Positions 41,901 to 50,059 of a DNA stretch of 64,000 bases are shown piece by piece. The stretch comes from Edolisoma coerulescens (lineage: Eukaryota > Chordata > Aves > Passeriformes > Campephagidae): the NCBI GenBank assembly GCA_013397115.1, contig VWZW01004068.1, positions 1,409 through 65,408 of the forward strand. The letters run 5' to 3'. Numbering within the stretch: position 1 is the first letter of the stretch; each line of letters begins with the position of its first letter. The position numbers and the translations under genes are program-made. The notes under the pieces are model-generated. The model was given only the letters and a program-made list of their open reading frames with translations, made no database searches and was not told where the DNA came from.

Positions 41901-44900
41901 GTGCACCGAAGGTGCCCAGTGGGCATGAGGAAGTCACAAGTACCAGGACAAAAGCAACAGAGCTCCCAAGGCAAGCAGCACTCTGAGCTGTGTCTTCTCA
42001 GCTTAATCCAGTGCAGTTCTGGTGCACAGGTTTGGAGGTTTGTGCTCTTCTGCTGACCTTGAAGAACTGTCTGCTGGTGCTAAGTTCCATTTATTGGATT
42101 TATGCTTTTAAACGAATGTAGCTAAAAGGAATTGCTTCTAAAGCTCCCAGTTACTGGTAACCCCACAGATATCACTTGATCAAGCCTTTGCAGCACCAAG
42201 CTCTGAGGTGGGGCACTCACAAGCATTTGTACAGTCAGTACTGACCGTACAGTCCCCCTGCACAGCAGCACAGAAGAGATCCCAAAAGCTCTGCCTCCAA
42301 ACCAAAGGCACATTCAGGCTGGCAGAGCTGGTTACTGAAAAGGCTGGGACTTCAAAAGTCCATTTGTACAAATGGCAGGAGGGGATTTTGTTTTATTTTA
42401 TTTTAAAAGCAAGCAAGGAGCAAGCAGGGATTCCCAGCCCACCAGAAGATGGCAATTGTATCAGTAACTCCTTAGAAATCAGTGCTGTATCCACAGCCTT
42501 CAGCTCCACCTGCTGCTCCACCAGGGCAGGGGCTCACAGTGAGCCAGCATGACAACCAGGAGACCATCTCCAAGGTCTTGAGCAGCAAAGGTCTGGAGGT
42601 GCTAAGACAGGCCTGACAATACAGGAATTTGTGTTCCTGACACTCTTGCAGCTGTGAGAGCATTGCCAGAAGCCAAGAGAAAGCTTACACATCTGCAAGT
42701 CACAAAGCAAAGACTCAACCTGTGCCACCAGTGACCTGGTTGGCGTTTGGGGAACTGATCTGTGACAGAGGCAAGCATGGAATGTATCCACAGTGAGGAC
42801 AATGTCAAAAAGGTAGCTGGGATAAAGGTCCCAGAAGACTCTGGACTGGAGGAAAAGTCCTTCCCATCAGTCAGGAAATGGGATGTAGCAGAGAGTCAGG
42901 AAGTGCATCCCCCCAAATTAGGTCCACAGGCAACATCACTGCAGAAACCAACACTCAAGGAGCAGAGGGACAGAGCACACAGGAAAACAGAAGAAGTCTT
43001 TACACTGTCCTCACCCAGCTGAACCTTCCAGTCCCCTTAAGACACACACTCACATCCTACCTCATAAATCCCAGGAACAGCAGGAGGACGAGGCTGACGA
43101 GCCACCCTGCTGTGGCAAAGGCCTTGGGCATGGTCAGGGCTCCCGTTCCGACGATGAGGTTGAACATGTAAACCAGGCCAACCTGCAATCAGCCACATGA
43201 TCCAGCATCAGAGTGTGCCAGGAATCACCCAAAAAACCTCACATACACCCTGATTTAAATGGAGAGGGCAATCCCTGAGCCAGCAGGGTGGGAACAAGTC
43301 CACGTGAGAAATAACTGCAGGAGGGGACTGCAATCCAAAGAGAACAATGTGGGTGTCAGCACATTTCTGGAGAAACTGATATTCCCCTCCAGTTTTCTAA
43401 TTATTTTAAATTATTTTTTCCTCTCTAGCTTGTAAAGTTATCAAGTGCATGAGACTTTGTTTGTTTGTTTTCAAATCACTGCCTTCTACCAGAAAGTCTA
43501 TGCTGTGGGTTGGGGCCTCTCCTTTTTTTCTGACCTGAACACAAGTAATTATGACTATGCACCTTTCAGGATCTTTTGTTCTCAGTCAAGCAGGAAATAT
43601 CCAAACACAATTCTAATTCAAAGCCTGCTTCCCATTTTACCAGTGAGAAGCTGAGCAAATTCTGAAGAAGGGATTTTACTTCCTGAAGGGAAAGGATTTT
43701 ATCTTCTCTGGCAATGAGCTTTTTCAGTGTCCAGAGACAAAAGAGAACTCTGCACTTGGACAGGAACCCCCAGGCTATGAATTTAGCTGAATTCAAGATC
43801 AAAAGCTGCCAAAGTTGTTGTGCTTTGGTGGGGTTATTTTAATATAGGCCAGAGCCCCTCCAGAGGAAAGCCAGTAAAGAGCTGTGTATGAGCAGACTTT
43901 TCTGGGCGTGGAGCAATTAACATCAGGAGAACTACTCCCCAGTGACCCTGAGAGCACTTCACTGGCATAAGCACAGCAAATTCATCTTTTGCTGAACATC
44001 CCAGAATGATGCTCTTCCTTTGGTCAAGCAGAGATGAGAGTGGTGCCTCTCTGTTCAGCCTGGTTTGACATCTTCAGGGAAAGAGGAGAGTCTCAGCCTC
44101 TGAGATTACTCTAGGAAATTCATGCAGCACCAACATAACAACATTAAGAGCAGGTGACACTAATCCCTGAGGGTCCAGACATCTCAGTTACTGTCTTCTC
44201 CATTTTCTCAGTTATGACCCATTTCTGCAGCCTAATATCCACTTTTCCTACATTTAATCATTAACATGGAGATGAAAATTTTAAAACACTCAAAATCCAA
44301 CACACAGATTTCAGGGCTGGTTCTATATTTATTGAGTTCACTTAAAAAAAAAAAAAAAGGTGTTTACAAAGTGCTGTTTTTAAAAGCTGACATTTTGTGA
44401 AGACTTGTGGCTATGAAAACCAGTATTTCCAGTAATATAGGAAAGCAGTAATTGGCTCTGCAGTTGCACAGGACACCACATCACAGGGAAGAAACCTCTT
44501 AATTACTCACTTTCAGTGAAGTGGTATAAAACAAATTACTGTAACAGCTGCAGCTAAGTAAACTTTGAGAAATTCAGGAGAAAATGTTTATTTAAAGCAA
44601 TAAAAGAGAAGAAAGTGGGATAGTTTCAATGACCCAGTCCAACCTGTTTATGCCAATGACAATTTGGGTGGATGAAAACATTAACAAAATGTAAGAAAGT
44701 GGGCAGAAGGATGAAGAGCTGGTATGGGATATGAAGCTTTTCTTAGCACTTTTAGATCTATATTTTAAGCAGACATCATCCCTTTACTTTATGAAAAGTG
44801 ATCTGTGATGTAAAAGAACCCTCAGTAACTACAAACATTAAGCATTTTTAACCACCCCTTGACCTCCATCATCTCCTGAAATGCTGAGGTTCTGTCCATG

Positions 44901-45030
44901 AGGAAGTAGGATTTGCAAACACAACGCTGAGGGAAGAGGATTTTGAAAAAACCTTGTGACCAAACCCACAAGCAGTGGAACTTACATAGGGAGAGTAAAG
45001 CTCTCCGGTGTCAGTGATGCCACCTGCCAT
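5342..45030 (-). CDS. TMEM104: TMEM104, transporter-like multi-pass membrane protein (9 coding exons)
   Basis: The joined coding exons are 45030-44986, 43182-43061, 41151-41070, 40171-40069, 39682-39602, 35251-35152, 34379-34271, 17982-17889 and 6102-5342. They sum to 1497 bases, giving 498 aa plus stop, close to the roughly 496 aa I recall for human TMEM104. All junctions are GT/AG and all phases agree. The protein resembles the amino acid/auxin permease (AAAP, SLC36/38-like) superfamily, with a GTGALTMP motif in the first membrane helix (residues 27-34). An acidic cytosolic-type loop follows at about residues 84-102, two N-glycosylation sequons lie in a Cys-containing loop (N183, N195), and a run of membrane helices continues to the C terminus. 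The substrate is not known to me. The gene is divergent from NAT9, and its non-coding first exon is probably in or near the promoter gap at 46.3 kb. Confidence 0.95.
13470..13960. mobile_element. Possible degraded LTR-like segment
   Basis: The stretch combines a TGTG-initial left part, repeated ATTATCCAAT motifs and AATAAAG at about 13,891, followed by GC-rich sequence. This layout recalls the U3/R/U5 order of a solo LTR. No primer-binding site, gag or pol frame, or target-site duplication could be confirmed, so it may be ordinary intron sequence. Confidence 0.15.
17073..17113. repeat. 18-bp direct duplication
   Basis: TTAACCTGCAGAAATGCT occurs at 17073-17090 and again exactly at 17096-17113, with a 5-base spacer. 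It is a small local tandem duplication in a TMEM104 intron and has no obvious function. Confidence 0.9.
17889..17982 (-). CDS. TMEM104: TMEM104 coding exon 8
   Basis: It encodes residues 215-246, a helix VAFTLLLGPFTFFNVQ followed by KTKYLQIMTSLMRWI. It is isolated between introns of 16.3 kb and 11.8 kb. The acceptor is TTCCAG and the donor GTGAGT. Confidence 0.94.
18703..18847 (-). mobile_element. CR1 LINE 3' fragment, minus orientation
   Basis: The plus strand reads as the reverse complement of an avian CR1 tail. It starts with TCACAGAATCACAGGATGG, then GGGTTGGAAGGGAC, CCAACCCCCTGCCATGGGCA, GGTTGCTCAAAGCCCTGTCC and GAACACTGCCAGGGATGGGG. Only the last 145 bases or so of the element are present, as is usual for 5'-truncated CR1 copies. 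No reverse-transcriptase frame is present. Confidence 0.9.
22305..22372. repeat. AT-rich low-complexity patch
   Basis: Mixed TA and TTTA runs such as TATATTTTTATATATATTTA within the TMEM104 intron. No coding or splice signal was seen. Confidence 0.7.
29765..29813. repeat. A-rich/C-run low-complexity tract
   Basis: AACCAACCA-type sequence, a run of C and then a run of about 13 A. It may be the decayed tail of a retrotransposed sequence, but no adjacent element was identified. Confidence 0.6.
33822..33880 (+). mobile_element. CR1 LINE 3' tail fragment, plus orientation
   Basis: The segment with GGACTCAATGATCCTTGTGG, then GTCCCTTCAAACTCTGGGTA and a T/A-rich end matches the known end of avian CR1 copies (GGACTCGATGATCCTTGTGG..., ending near TATTCTATGATTCT). 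It is a short, diverged fragment. Confidence 0.75.
34271..34379 (-). CDS. TMEM104: TMEM104 coding exon 7 (luminal/extracellular loop)
   Basis: It encodes residues 178-214. It carries two N-glycosylation sequons (N183-H-S, N195-D-T) and three Cys residues including a split first codon, then CWGPIRRIDAYRLYL. The acceptor is TTCCCAG and the donor GTGAGC. The phase ends at 0. The sequons indicate that this loop faces the lumen or cell exterior. Confidence 0.94.
34380..35151 (-). other. TMEM104: TMEM104 intron 6
   Basis: A 772-base intron between coding exons 6 and 7. Nothing notable was seen in it. Confidence 0.8.
35152..35251 (-). CDS. TMEM104: TMEM104 coding exon 6
   Basis: It encodes residues 145-178, a hydrophobic helix (VNLFYFCIIIYLYGDLAIYA) followed by AAVPISLMQVT. 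The acceptor is TCTGCAG and the donor GTAAGT. It ends in phase 2 within a Cys codon. Confidence 0.94.
35252..39601 (-). other. TMEM104: TMEM104 intron 5 (4.3 kb)
   Basis: Holds a TTA microsatellite at 35,910-35,945. No other gene or mobile element was recognised. Confidence 0.7.
35910..35945. repeat. (TTA)n microsatellite, about 12 units
   Basis: An uninterrupted run of TTA/ATT triplets in the TMEM104 intron, preceded by a T-rich stretch. It is likely to vary in length between individuals. Confidence 0.97.
39602..39682 (-). CDS. TMEM104: TMEM104 coding exon 5
   Basis: It encodes residues 118-145, reading QRRGSANIFEITERVEMG then QMASMFFNK, which continues the loop before the third helix. The acceptor is CTTGCAG and the donor GTAAGT. 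The start was set at the AG that restores a Gln codon across the junction, as in the human protein. Confidence 0.93.
40069..40171 (-). CDS. TMEM104: TMEM104 coding exon 4 (acidic loop)
   Basis: It encodes residues 84-118. It opens with EDDEDEDSSSG, then DSDVLLQDGYERAE, ending in RPILSV. The acidic stretch and the DxxxLL pattern at D97-L102 suggest a cytosolic sorting signal. The donor is GTGAGT. It ends in phase 1. Confidence 0.93.
40172..41069 (-). other. TMEM104: TMEM104 intron 3
   Basis: An 898-base intron between coding exons 3 and 4. No feature was recognised. The 386-base intron at 39683-40068 is equally plain. Confidence 0.8.
41070..41151 (-). CDS. TMEM104: TMEM104 coding exon 3
   Basis: It encodes residues 56-83: the end of the second helix (TTTFVVEAMAAANAQL) and a basic stretch (RWKRMEKRK) at the cytosolic side. 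The acceptor is CTGTAG and the donor GTTTGC, which is weaker than usual. The phase closes to 0. Confidence 0.93.
41152..43060 (-). other. TMEM104: TMEM104 intron 2
   Basis: A 1.9-kb intron between coding exons 2 and 3. No gene or mobile element was recognised. Confidence 0.75.
43061..43182 (-). CDS. TMEM104: TMEM104 coding exon 2
   Basis: It encodes residues 16-56, covering the first membrane helix with the GTGALTMP signature and most of the second helix. The acceptor is TTGCAG and the donor GTAGGA. It ends in phase 2, splitting a Ser codon with the next exon. Confidence 0.95.
43183..44985 (-). other. TMEM104: TMEM104 intron 1 within the coding region
   Basis: A 1.8-kb intron. It contains a short GTTT run near 43,455 and an A run near 44,344. 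No gene was recognised. Confidence 0.75.
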
Positions 45031-45031
45031 C
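44986..45031 (-). CDS. TMEM104: TMEM104 coding exon 1 (start codon)
   Basis: This exon encodes residues 1-15, beginning MAGGITDTGELYSPY. The ATG sits one base after a strong acceptor (pyrimidine-rich tract ending TCTCCAG), so an untranslated exon must lie upstream. The donor is GTAAGT. It ends in phase 0. Confidence 0.9.
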
Positions 45032-45959
45032 CTGGAGAGGGAGGGGAACCCCAGAGCACAGCCAGAAGGGTATTTTTGGGAGGGCGTTTTCAACTTCTGT
45101 CACCTTTAACCTAGGGAAACATCATAACACTGTGTTATCTTTGCTGGAAAAAGGAAGAACTCACAAGTTAGCTTTTGCACACCAGTTTTCTGGTATTTGA
45201 ACAGATTTCAGCAGGACCTTGCCCTTCAGACAGACCCCTTCAGACGGACCCACTCACCAGCACCACCTGGTTCAATGCTCAGTGAGAAGTTTTCATACCT
45301 GTTAAACTGGTTTAAAAGCAACCAAAAGGCCCTGCCCTTTCACAGCATGTGATGACCAAACTTCATCTTCTCCAAACAGCCAGAGGGGCTGTTTCAGACA
45401 ATTAAAACCTCAACAGGAAAAATGACTGCCTTCAGGATGATCTCAAACTTCTGCTTCTCATGCAGCTACTACTCCTTGCAAACACGTGCCTCCTGCAAAT
45501 CAAACAGTAAAAACCAGCCTAAAGTCTCTCCTCCTAAATTCAGAAATAAGTAGACAAATGAAAATATTGGACCAGTTAAAGACACACCAAGATGCTTTTC
45601 ATGCACCAACATTTCCAAAGGAGAAGCATTTGGGAAGCTTTATATTGTTTTAAAAAAACTAGAGGTGTAAGGGGGAACTGAAGCCTTCTGGAAGGTTTCA
45701 GTGTCAATGATGAGCCGTAATTGAATTGTTTAAGGGCCTCACACTTCTACATGTGCTCCTACTCAGCCACACCAGCAGAGACAAACCATCAGCACAAGCT
45801 GAGCTCCACTAAAAAACCCAAACAGTTATAAGCTTGTACACCTACGCTGAATGGCAGAAAAGAATCAGGCAGTACAGCTCACTGAGGTCACAACTGGACC
45901 AGCCTCAGAAGAAGAGGTCAAACACCACCTTTTAGAACAAACCTCGGCTCAAAACAGTG
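45032..45959 (-). other. TMEM104: Probable 5' UTR intron of TMEM104
   Basis: Because the TMEM104 start codon directly follows an acceptor, the DNA upstream of 45,031 should be an intron leading to an untranslated exon. The stretch is AT-rich and has no recognisable exon. It passes into the GC-rich promoter region at about 45,960. Confidence 0.6.
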
Positions 45960-46320
45960 AAGCCAAGCTTGGTAAGCCCAGAGCAAGCAGCAAGACAACG
46001 GACACCCCGGGACGCGGCCGGGGACAGCGGGTCCCCGTGCAGGGCCCCCACCCCAGCCGGGGGGAACCGACCCCAGGGTGCGGGGCCCACCGAGGGCACC
46101 AGAGCCCCCCGGCCCTACCCCGGCCTGGTTCCCCCCGGGCCTGTCCCACGGATGGAACGCTGCTCGCCCCCCCTGCCCTCCCCGCGGGAACTGCCTGCGC
46201 CCCACAGAACGCAACAACCCCGGCAGCCCTCCCCCACCCCGCGGACTTCTCCCCCCGCTCGGGTCCCGCCGCTCCGGTGCATCCCCTGCCCCACGCCGAG
46301 CCCCTCCCCGAGGCCTCTCC

Positions 46321-46620
46321 NNNNNNNNNNNNNNNNNNNNNNNNNNNNNNNNNNNNNNNNNNNNNNNNNNNNNNNNNNNNNNNNNNNNNNNNNNNNNNNN
46401 NNNNNNNNNNNNNNNNNNNNNNNNNNNNNNNNNNNNNNNNNNNNNNNNNNNNNNNNNNNNNNNNNNNNNNNNNNNNNNNNNNNNNNNNNNNNNNNNNNNN
46501 NNNNNNNNNNNNNNNNNNNNNNNNNNNNNNNNNNNNNNNNNNNNNNNNNNNNNNNNNNNNNNNNNNNNNNNNNNNNNNNNNNNNNNNNNNNNNNNNNNNN
46601 NNNNNNNNNNNNNNNNNNNN
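46321..46620. other. Assembly gap (300 N)
   Basis: A run of exactly 300 N inside the GC-rich promoter region. The round length suggests it may be a placeholder and not a measured size. Confidence 1.
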
Positions 46621-46633
46621 GCATGCGCGGAAG
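46621..46633. promoter_or_regulatory. NRF1-like and ETS-like site pair
   Basis: GCATGCGC, a partial NRF1 palindrome, overlaps CGGAAG, an ETS/GABP core, directly at the edge of the gap. Both are common in CpG-island housekeeping promoters. Binding is inferred from the motif only. Confidence 0.45.
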
Positions 46634-46887
46634 GGGGGGCAGGCACACGTGATCTCCCGGTGCCGAGTCCCCTCGGTCCCGGGTCCCCCCCCAGCCCCGG
46701 GGGTCCCGTCGGGATGTTGGAACAGGGATTCGGGCGTGTTAACCCAGGGGTATTGGTGCGACCTGGGAGATCCGGACAGTGAGAGCCGCCGGTCGCTCCC
46801 GAAAGGCCCCAGGCCACGCTGCCCCATCCCTTGGCCTCGCCGGAGACACGGAGTGGGGCTTTGGGTCTCTCCCTCGGTGCAGAGGTC

Positions 46888-46964
46888 ATGAAGATTAACC
46901 AGGACACGGTGCTGCGAGGAAAGAAGGTGACGCTGGTGCCCTACACCGCTGCACACGTGCCCCG
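46888..46964 (+). CDS. NAT9: NAT9 coding exon 1 (start codon)
   Basis: Encodes residues 1-25 plus two bases of Arg26, beginning MKINQDTVLRGKKVTLVPY. A good acceptor (CTCCCTCGGTGCAG, ending at 46,882) lies five bases before the ATG, so an untranslated exon is likely upstream. The donor is GTACGT. Confidence 0.93.
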
Positions 46965-49659
46965 GTACGTGCCCCATGCCCTCCTCGGACGCTCCTGCAT
47001 GGTCTGATTCCACTTCTCCCTCCGAAGACAGTGTTTGGGTCAGGAAGGGTGCAGACTGCCAGCTGCAGGGCCCGCTTCCCCCTGGGAATCGGTCAGAGAA
47101 CTCCTAGGAATTCAGTGAGGTGCCCTCCGTGCCCGGCAGCACCATCCCTGTCCCGGCCGTGCTCTGTGCCAGCCCTGCTGGCAGGGGGAACTTCACCTGT
47201 GCCACTGGGAGAGGAAATACCTGGCTGCGGGTGAACACAGCAGTTCTGCTTTCATTGAGGCCTTTCCCTGGTGATGCTGGAGGAGCAAAGCTTCAGCGTG
47301 TAAAGCCAGGTGGATGCTTGATAAATTAGGCGTGCCAGCAGTTTGTAAAGTAAATCAGCACAAAGATACCAGCGTTAGCGTTTTGTCAGTGCCCAGGAGG
47401 TGCTGTGTCAGTGTCACTCGAGATGAAATGTACCAGAACTCTAAAAAACATCAGGTTTGCATTGGGCACTCCAGACAAAGCCACAGGACGGCAAACTTCC
47501 GAAATTTCCACAGAGAGCACTGTGTTAGGTAAGGGACAGAGGCTTGTGGATACATTTTAATTTGCCATAAAAGCCAGGCTGGTGTTCCCACAGCTGCTTT
47601 GCCATGGCCTGACCCCTAGAGCACTGTTAGGGATCCTCCTGCGGGGCTGCGGCTGGGGCAGTGATGTGGGGCCGCGTCCCCTGCCAGGTACCACGAGTGG
47701 ATGCAGTCGGAGGAGCTGCAGCGCCTGACAGCCTCGGAGCCCCTCAGCCTGGAGCAGGAGTACGAAATGCAGCGCAGCTGGCAGGATGACGCTGACAGTG
47801 AGCATCTGGAACGCTTTCTGAGGGAGGGTGGGAGTGGTGAGCTGCTGTGGCCAGAGCGTAGCAGGTCCTTTCCATTCTGCGAAGGATCCACAGTGATCTG
47901 GGAGTGCTCCAGGAGTGGGTTCCCCTAAACCAGAGGGGACGTGAGGCTTTCTACAACAGCAGCTTGAACTGGTTTTCTCATTATAGCTGGTATATACTCA
48001 GGGAAGTGGAGAATATCCACCTCCTCGAGCTGCTTGTGTCCTTTTTATGCAGTTTTCCAGAGACTGTAGTGATTCGTTTCCCACAGCATTTTGTGCTGAG
48101 CTAAAAATCTTTAAGCATCACTCCTACACAGCCAACACTCCCCAGGTCTGATCATTGCAAAAAAGGGGGAAGGAGGTTGTATTTCTCCTCGATAAATTGA
48201 ATGATTTTATGATCACCTGCTTGAGGTGTGTTGATTGAATTGGTTCCCTGACTCTCCTACAGGCAATGAATCACTGCCCATAAAAGCCTGGTAGAAGTTT
48301 AGTGAGCTGGAAAATACTGAAGCTGGCAAAGACCTCATTCTGGAGCATTTGCCTTAGGTGGCATTAAAAACCTTACTCAGAGCAGCAATAACATGGATCA
48401 GGTGAATCACTCAGGCTCAGCCTCTTGTGCACCAAACAATTCTTTGCCCCAACTTGCTGCTGAGTAAGACAAGGCAGGGAGACCTCAGACACGGGAAGGA
48501 AGTTTTCACACTTCTTCCACAGGCTGTTTCTAGTCTTGGTGTCTGTGCCACCCTCACAACGGGTTTTTCCAAGTATTTCTTACATTTCTGCGGGTGGGAA
48601 CAGGCACACCTGGTGTGGGAAGCCAAATTATTAACTCTTCCTTGCTGTTAACACGTGGAAACTGTTGTTCCTCTGTCCATTATATACCCTTAATTTCATT
48701 CTTTGGTAATTTATGAATAATTATCAGCACACGCTGAAGGTGCTGCCACGTTCTTGTTTTCCCCAGAGTGCACTTTCATTGTGCTGGACACGGGGTGCTG
48801 GCCTGGGCAGGCAGAGGAGAACTCCATGGTGGGAGATGTGAATCTCTTCCTCACCAACACCGAGGACCCGACTGTGGGCGAGATTGAAATCATGATTGCA
48901 GGTCAAGTTCTGCTTCATAGCTTGGGGCTCTGTCACATCAACCAGTTGTTGATGTTCCTGCATCAGCTTTTTATTCTCATGCTTTACCATGGCTGTTCAG
49001 CCCTGATCAGTCCATGGCGTGTCCAGGTCACAGCCTCTTCTGAGAAGTGTCTGGTGTGGCTGGTTTGTCTCCCCTAACTGGATGCTGACTCTGTGCTGTC
49101 TCTTTCAGAGCCCAGCTACCGTGGCAGAGGGTTTGGCAAGGAGGCAACTCTGCTGATGATGGCCTATGGTGAGGGAACAGGAGTGTGGTGGGGCTGGGAT
49201 CTGGGAGCACATAATTCCCAGTGATACAGGCAGGATAGTAAGGGATGCATCTGCCCCACAACTGGAGTCCTGTGCTTTTATAGACGTAGCAGGTAACAGA
49301 AGTACCTCTCTCTCTGATTTCTTCTGCAGGAGTGAGAAACCTGGGGATCACCAAGTTTGAGGCTAAGATTGGTCAGGAAAATAAAGCCAGTATCTGCATG
49401 TTCAAAAAGCTTCACTTTAAGGAGGTGCAGTAATGCCCGTCTCCTCCCCAGAGAATGTGAGCAGCATTTGCCCTGTGGCTGGGATTGAGCTGCTCTCCTC
49501 TGTCTGGTGCAGGTTGCTGTGAGCAGCGTTTTCCAGGAGGTGACGCTGAGGCTGGATGTCAGTGACCAGGAGAGACAGTGGCTCCTGGAGCAGACAAACC
49601 ACGTGGAGGAGAAGAGCTACGCTGAGCTGAAGCAGCCAGCTGGGGTGCTGGACACCTGA
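46888..49659 (+). CDS. NAT9: NAT9, GNAT-family N-acetyltransferase (6 coding exons)
   Basis: The joined exons are 46888-46964, 47688-47797, 48767-48901, 49109-49168, 49330-49424 and 49513-49659. They sum to 624 bases and 207 aa, the same length I recall for human NAT9. All junctions are GT/AG with consistent phase. The product is a small GNAT-fold enzyme that transfers acetyl groups from acetyl-CoA; studies of the fly homologue link it to microtubule stability, but the substrate in birds is unproven. The acetyl-CoA pyrophosphate loop RGRGFG lies at residues 112-117, followed by an FEAKIGQENKAS segment typical of the C-terminal half of the fold. The start MKINQDTVLRGKKVTLVPYT aligns with the human start. 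The gene is head to head with TMEM104 and tail to tail with NHERF1. Confidence 0.96.
46965..47687 (+). other. NAT9: NAT9 intron 1
   Basis: A 723-base intron with no recognisable internal feature. Confidence 0.85.
47688..47797 (+). CDS. NAT9: NAT9 coding exon 2
   Basis: Encodes YHEWMQSEELQRLTASEPLS then LEQEYEMQRSWQDDAD, closely matching the mammalian protein. The acceptor is CTGCCAG and the donor GTGAGC. It ends in phase 1. Confidence 0.96.
47798..48766 (+). other. NAT9: NAT9 intron 2
   Basis: A 969-base intron with no recognisable internal feature. Confidence 0.85.
48767..48901 (+). CDS. NAT9: NAT9 coding exon 3
   Basis: Encodes CTFIVLDTG, a variable segment, then NSMVGDVNLFLTN and EDPTVGEIEIMIA, the central beta strands of the GNAT fold. 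The acceptor is TTCCCCAG. The first AG completes a Lys codon with the previous exon. Confidence 0.95.
49109..49168 (+). CDS. NAT9: NAT9 coding exon 4 (acetyl-CoA loop)
   Basis: A 60-base exon encoding EPSYRGRGFGKEATLLMMAY. It carries the R-G-x-G-x-G acetyl-CoA-binding loop and the helix after it. The acceptor is CTTTCAG and the donor GTGAGG. Confidence 0.95.
49330..49424 (+). CDS. NAT9: NAT9 coding exon 5
   Basis: Encodes GVRNLGITKFEAKIGQENKA then SICMFKKLHFKE. The donor is GTGCAG. Reading through it gives Val-Gln-stop, so retention of the 88-base intron that follows would truncate the protein. Confidence 0.95.
49513..49659 (+). CDS. NAT9: NAT9 last coding exon
   Basis: Encodes VAVSSVFQEVTLRLDV, ERQWLLEQTNHVEEKSY and the C terminus ending GVLDT with stop TGA. 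The acceptor is TGGTGCAG. The C-terminal tail differs from the mammalian one, but the total length is unchanged. Confidence 0.95.
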   Translation, partial: VAVSSVFQEVTLRLDVSDQERQWLLEQTNHVEEKSYAELKQPAGVLDT

Positions 49660-50030
49660 CAGACACATCCAGACACTGGCTGGGTTTCCAGGGAGAAGTT
49701 GGACGTTGTTGCAAGGTCTGGGTGTGGAGGACACCAGTGAGCCTACACTGGAACTGTTTTCATCTGTCTCCTTCAGCTGCTTTGTCATTTTGTCAACTTG
49801 GCACTTTGCTGCGCCAGCCAGGCTTACTGCCTGAATTTGGACCTGGGGAACAGCCACTAACTCACAGGTTTGGCTAGGAATGACTCTAACTTTGATGTGC
49901 TGTTCCAGCAGAGCCTAAAATCACCAGTAGTTGATTCCTGGACAAGCAGAAACTTCTCCCACTGCTCTTAAATCAGGATTGATCAGCGAGGTGGCTTCAT
50001 ACACTGGCAGCTCAGTCTTTTTTACTCTTG

Positions 50031-50036
50031 AATAAA
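50031..50036 (+). terminator. NAT9 poly(A) signal
   Basis: AATAAA lies 372 bases after the NAT9 stop, following a T-rich stretch and running into an A run. It is the first canonical hexamer found downstream, giving a 3' UTR of about 390 bases. Confidence 0.7.
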
Positions 50037-50059
50037 AAAAAAAATCACGAAGATCTGAG

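Larger units (their letters stand above)
45960..46882. promoter_or_regulatory. GC/CpG-rich bidirectional promoter region of TMEM104 and NAT9
   Basis: Composition changes abruptly to GC-rich, CpG-containing DNA between the divergent genes, and the start codons are 1.86 kb apart. The region is broken by a 300-N gap. No TATA box was seen. An NRF1/ETS-like site at the right edge of the gap is typical of housekeeping bidirectional promoters. The untranslated first exons of both genes probably lie here, possibly in the gap. Open frames that cross the N run are artefacts. Confidence 0.7.

Noticed and set aside
44620..44680. Possible CR1 fragment (ACCCAGTCCAACCTG)
   Set aside because: Only about 15 bases resemble CR1, with no matching flanking blocks.
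45851..46891. Overlapping frames of 329-354 aa across the 46.3-kb gap on both strands
   Set aside because: About a third of each is N, and the remainder is Pro/Gly/Arg-rich translation of a CpG island.
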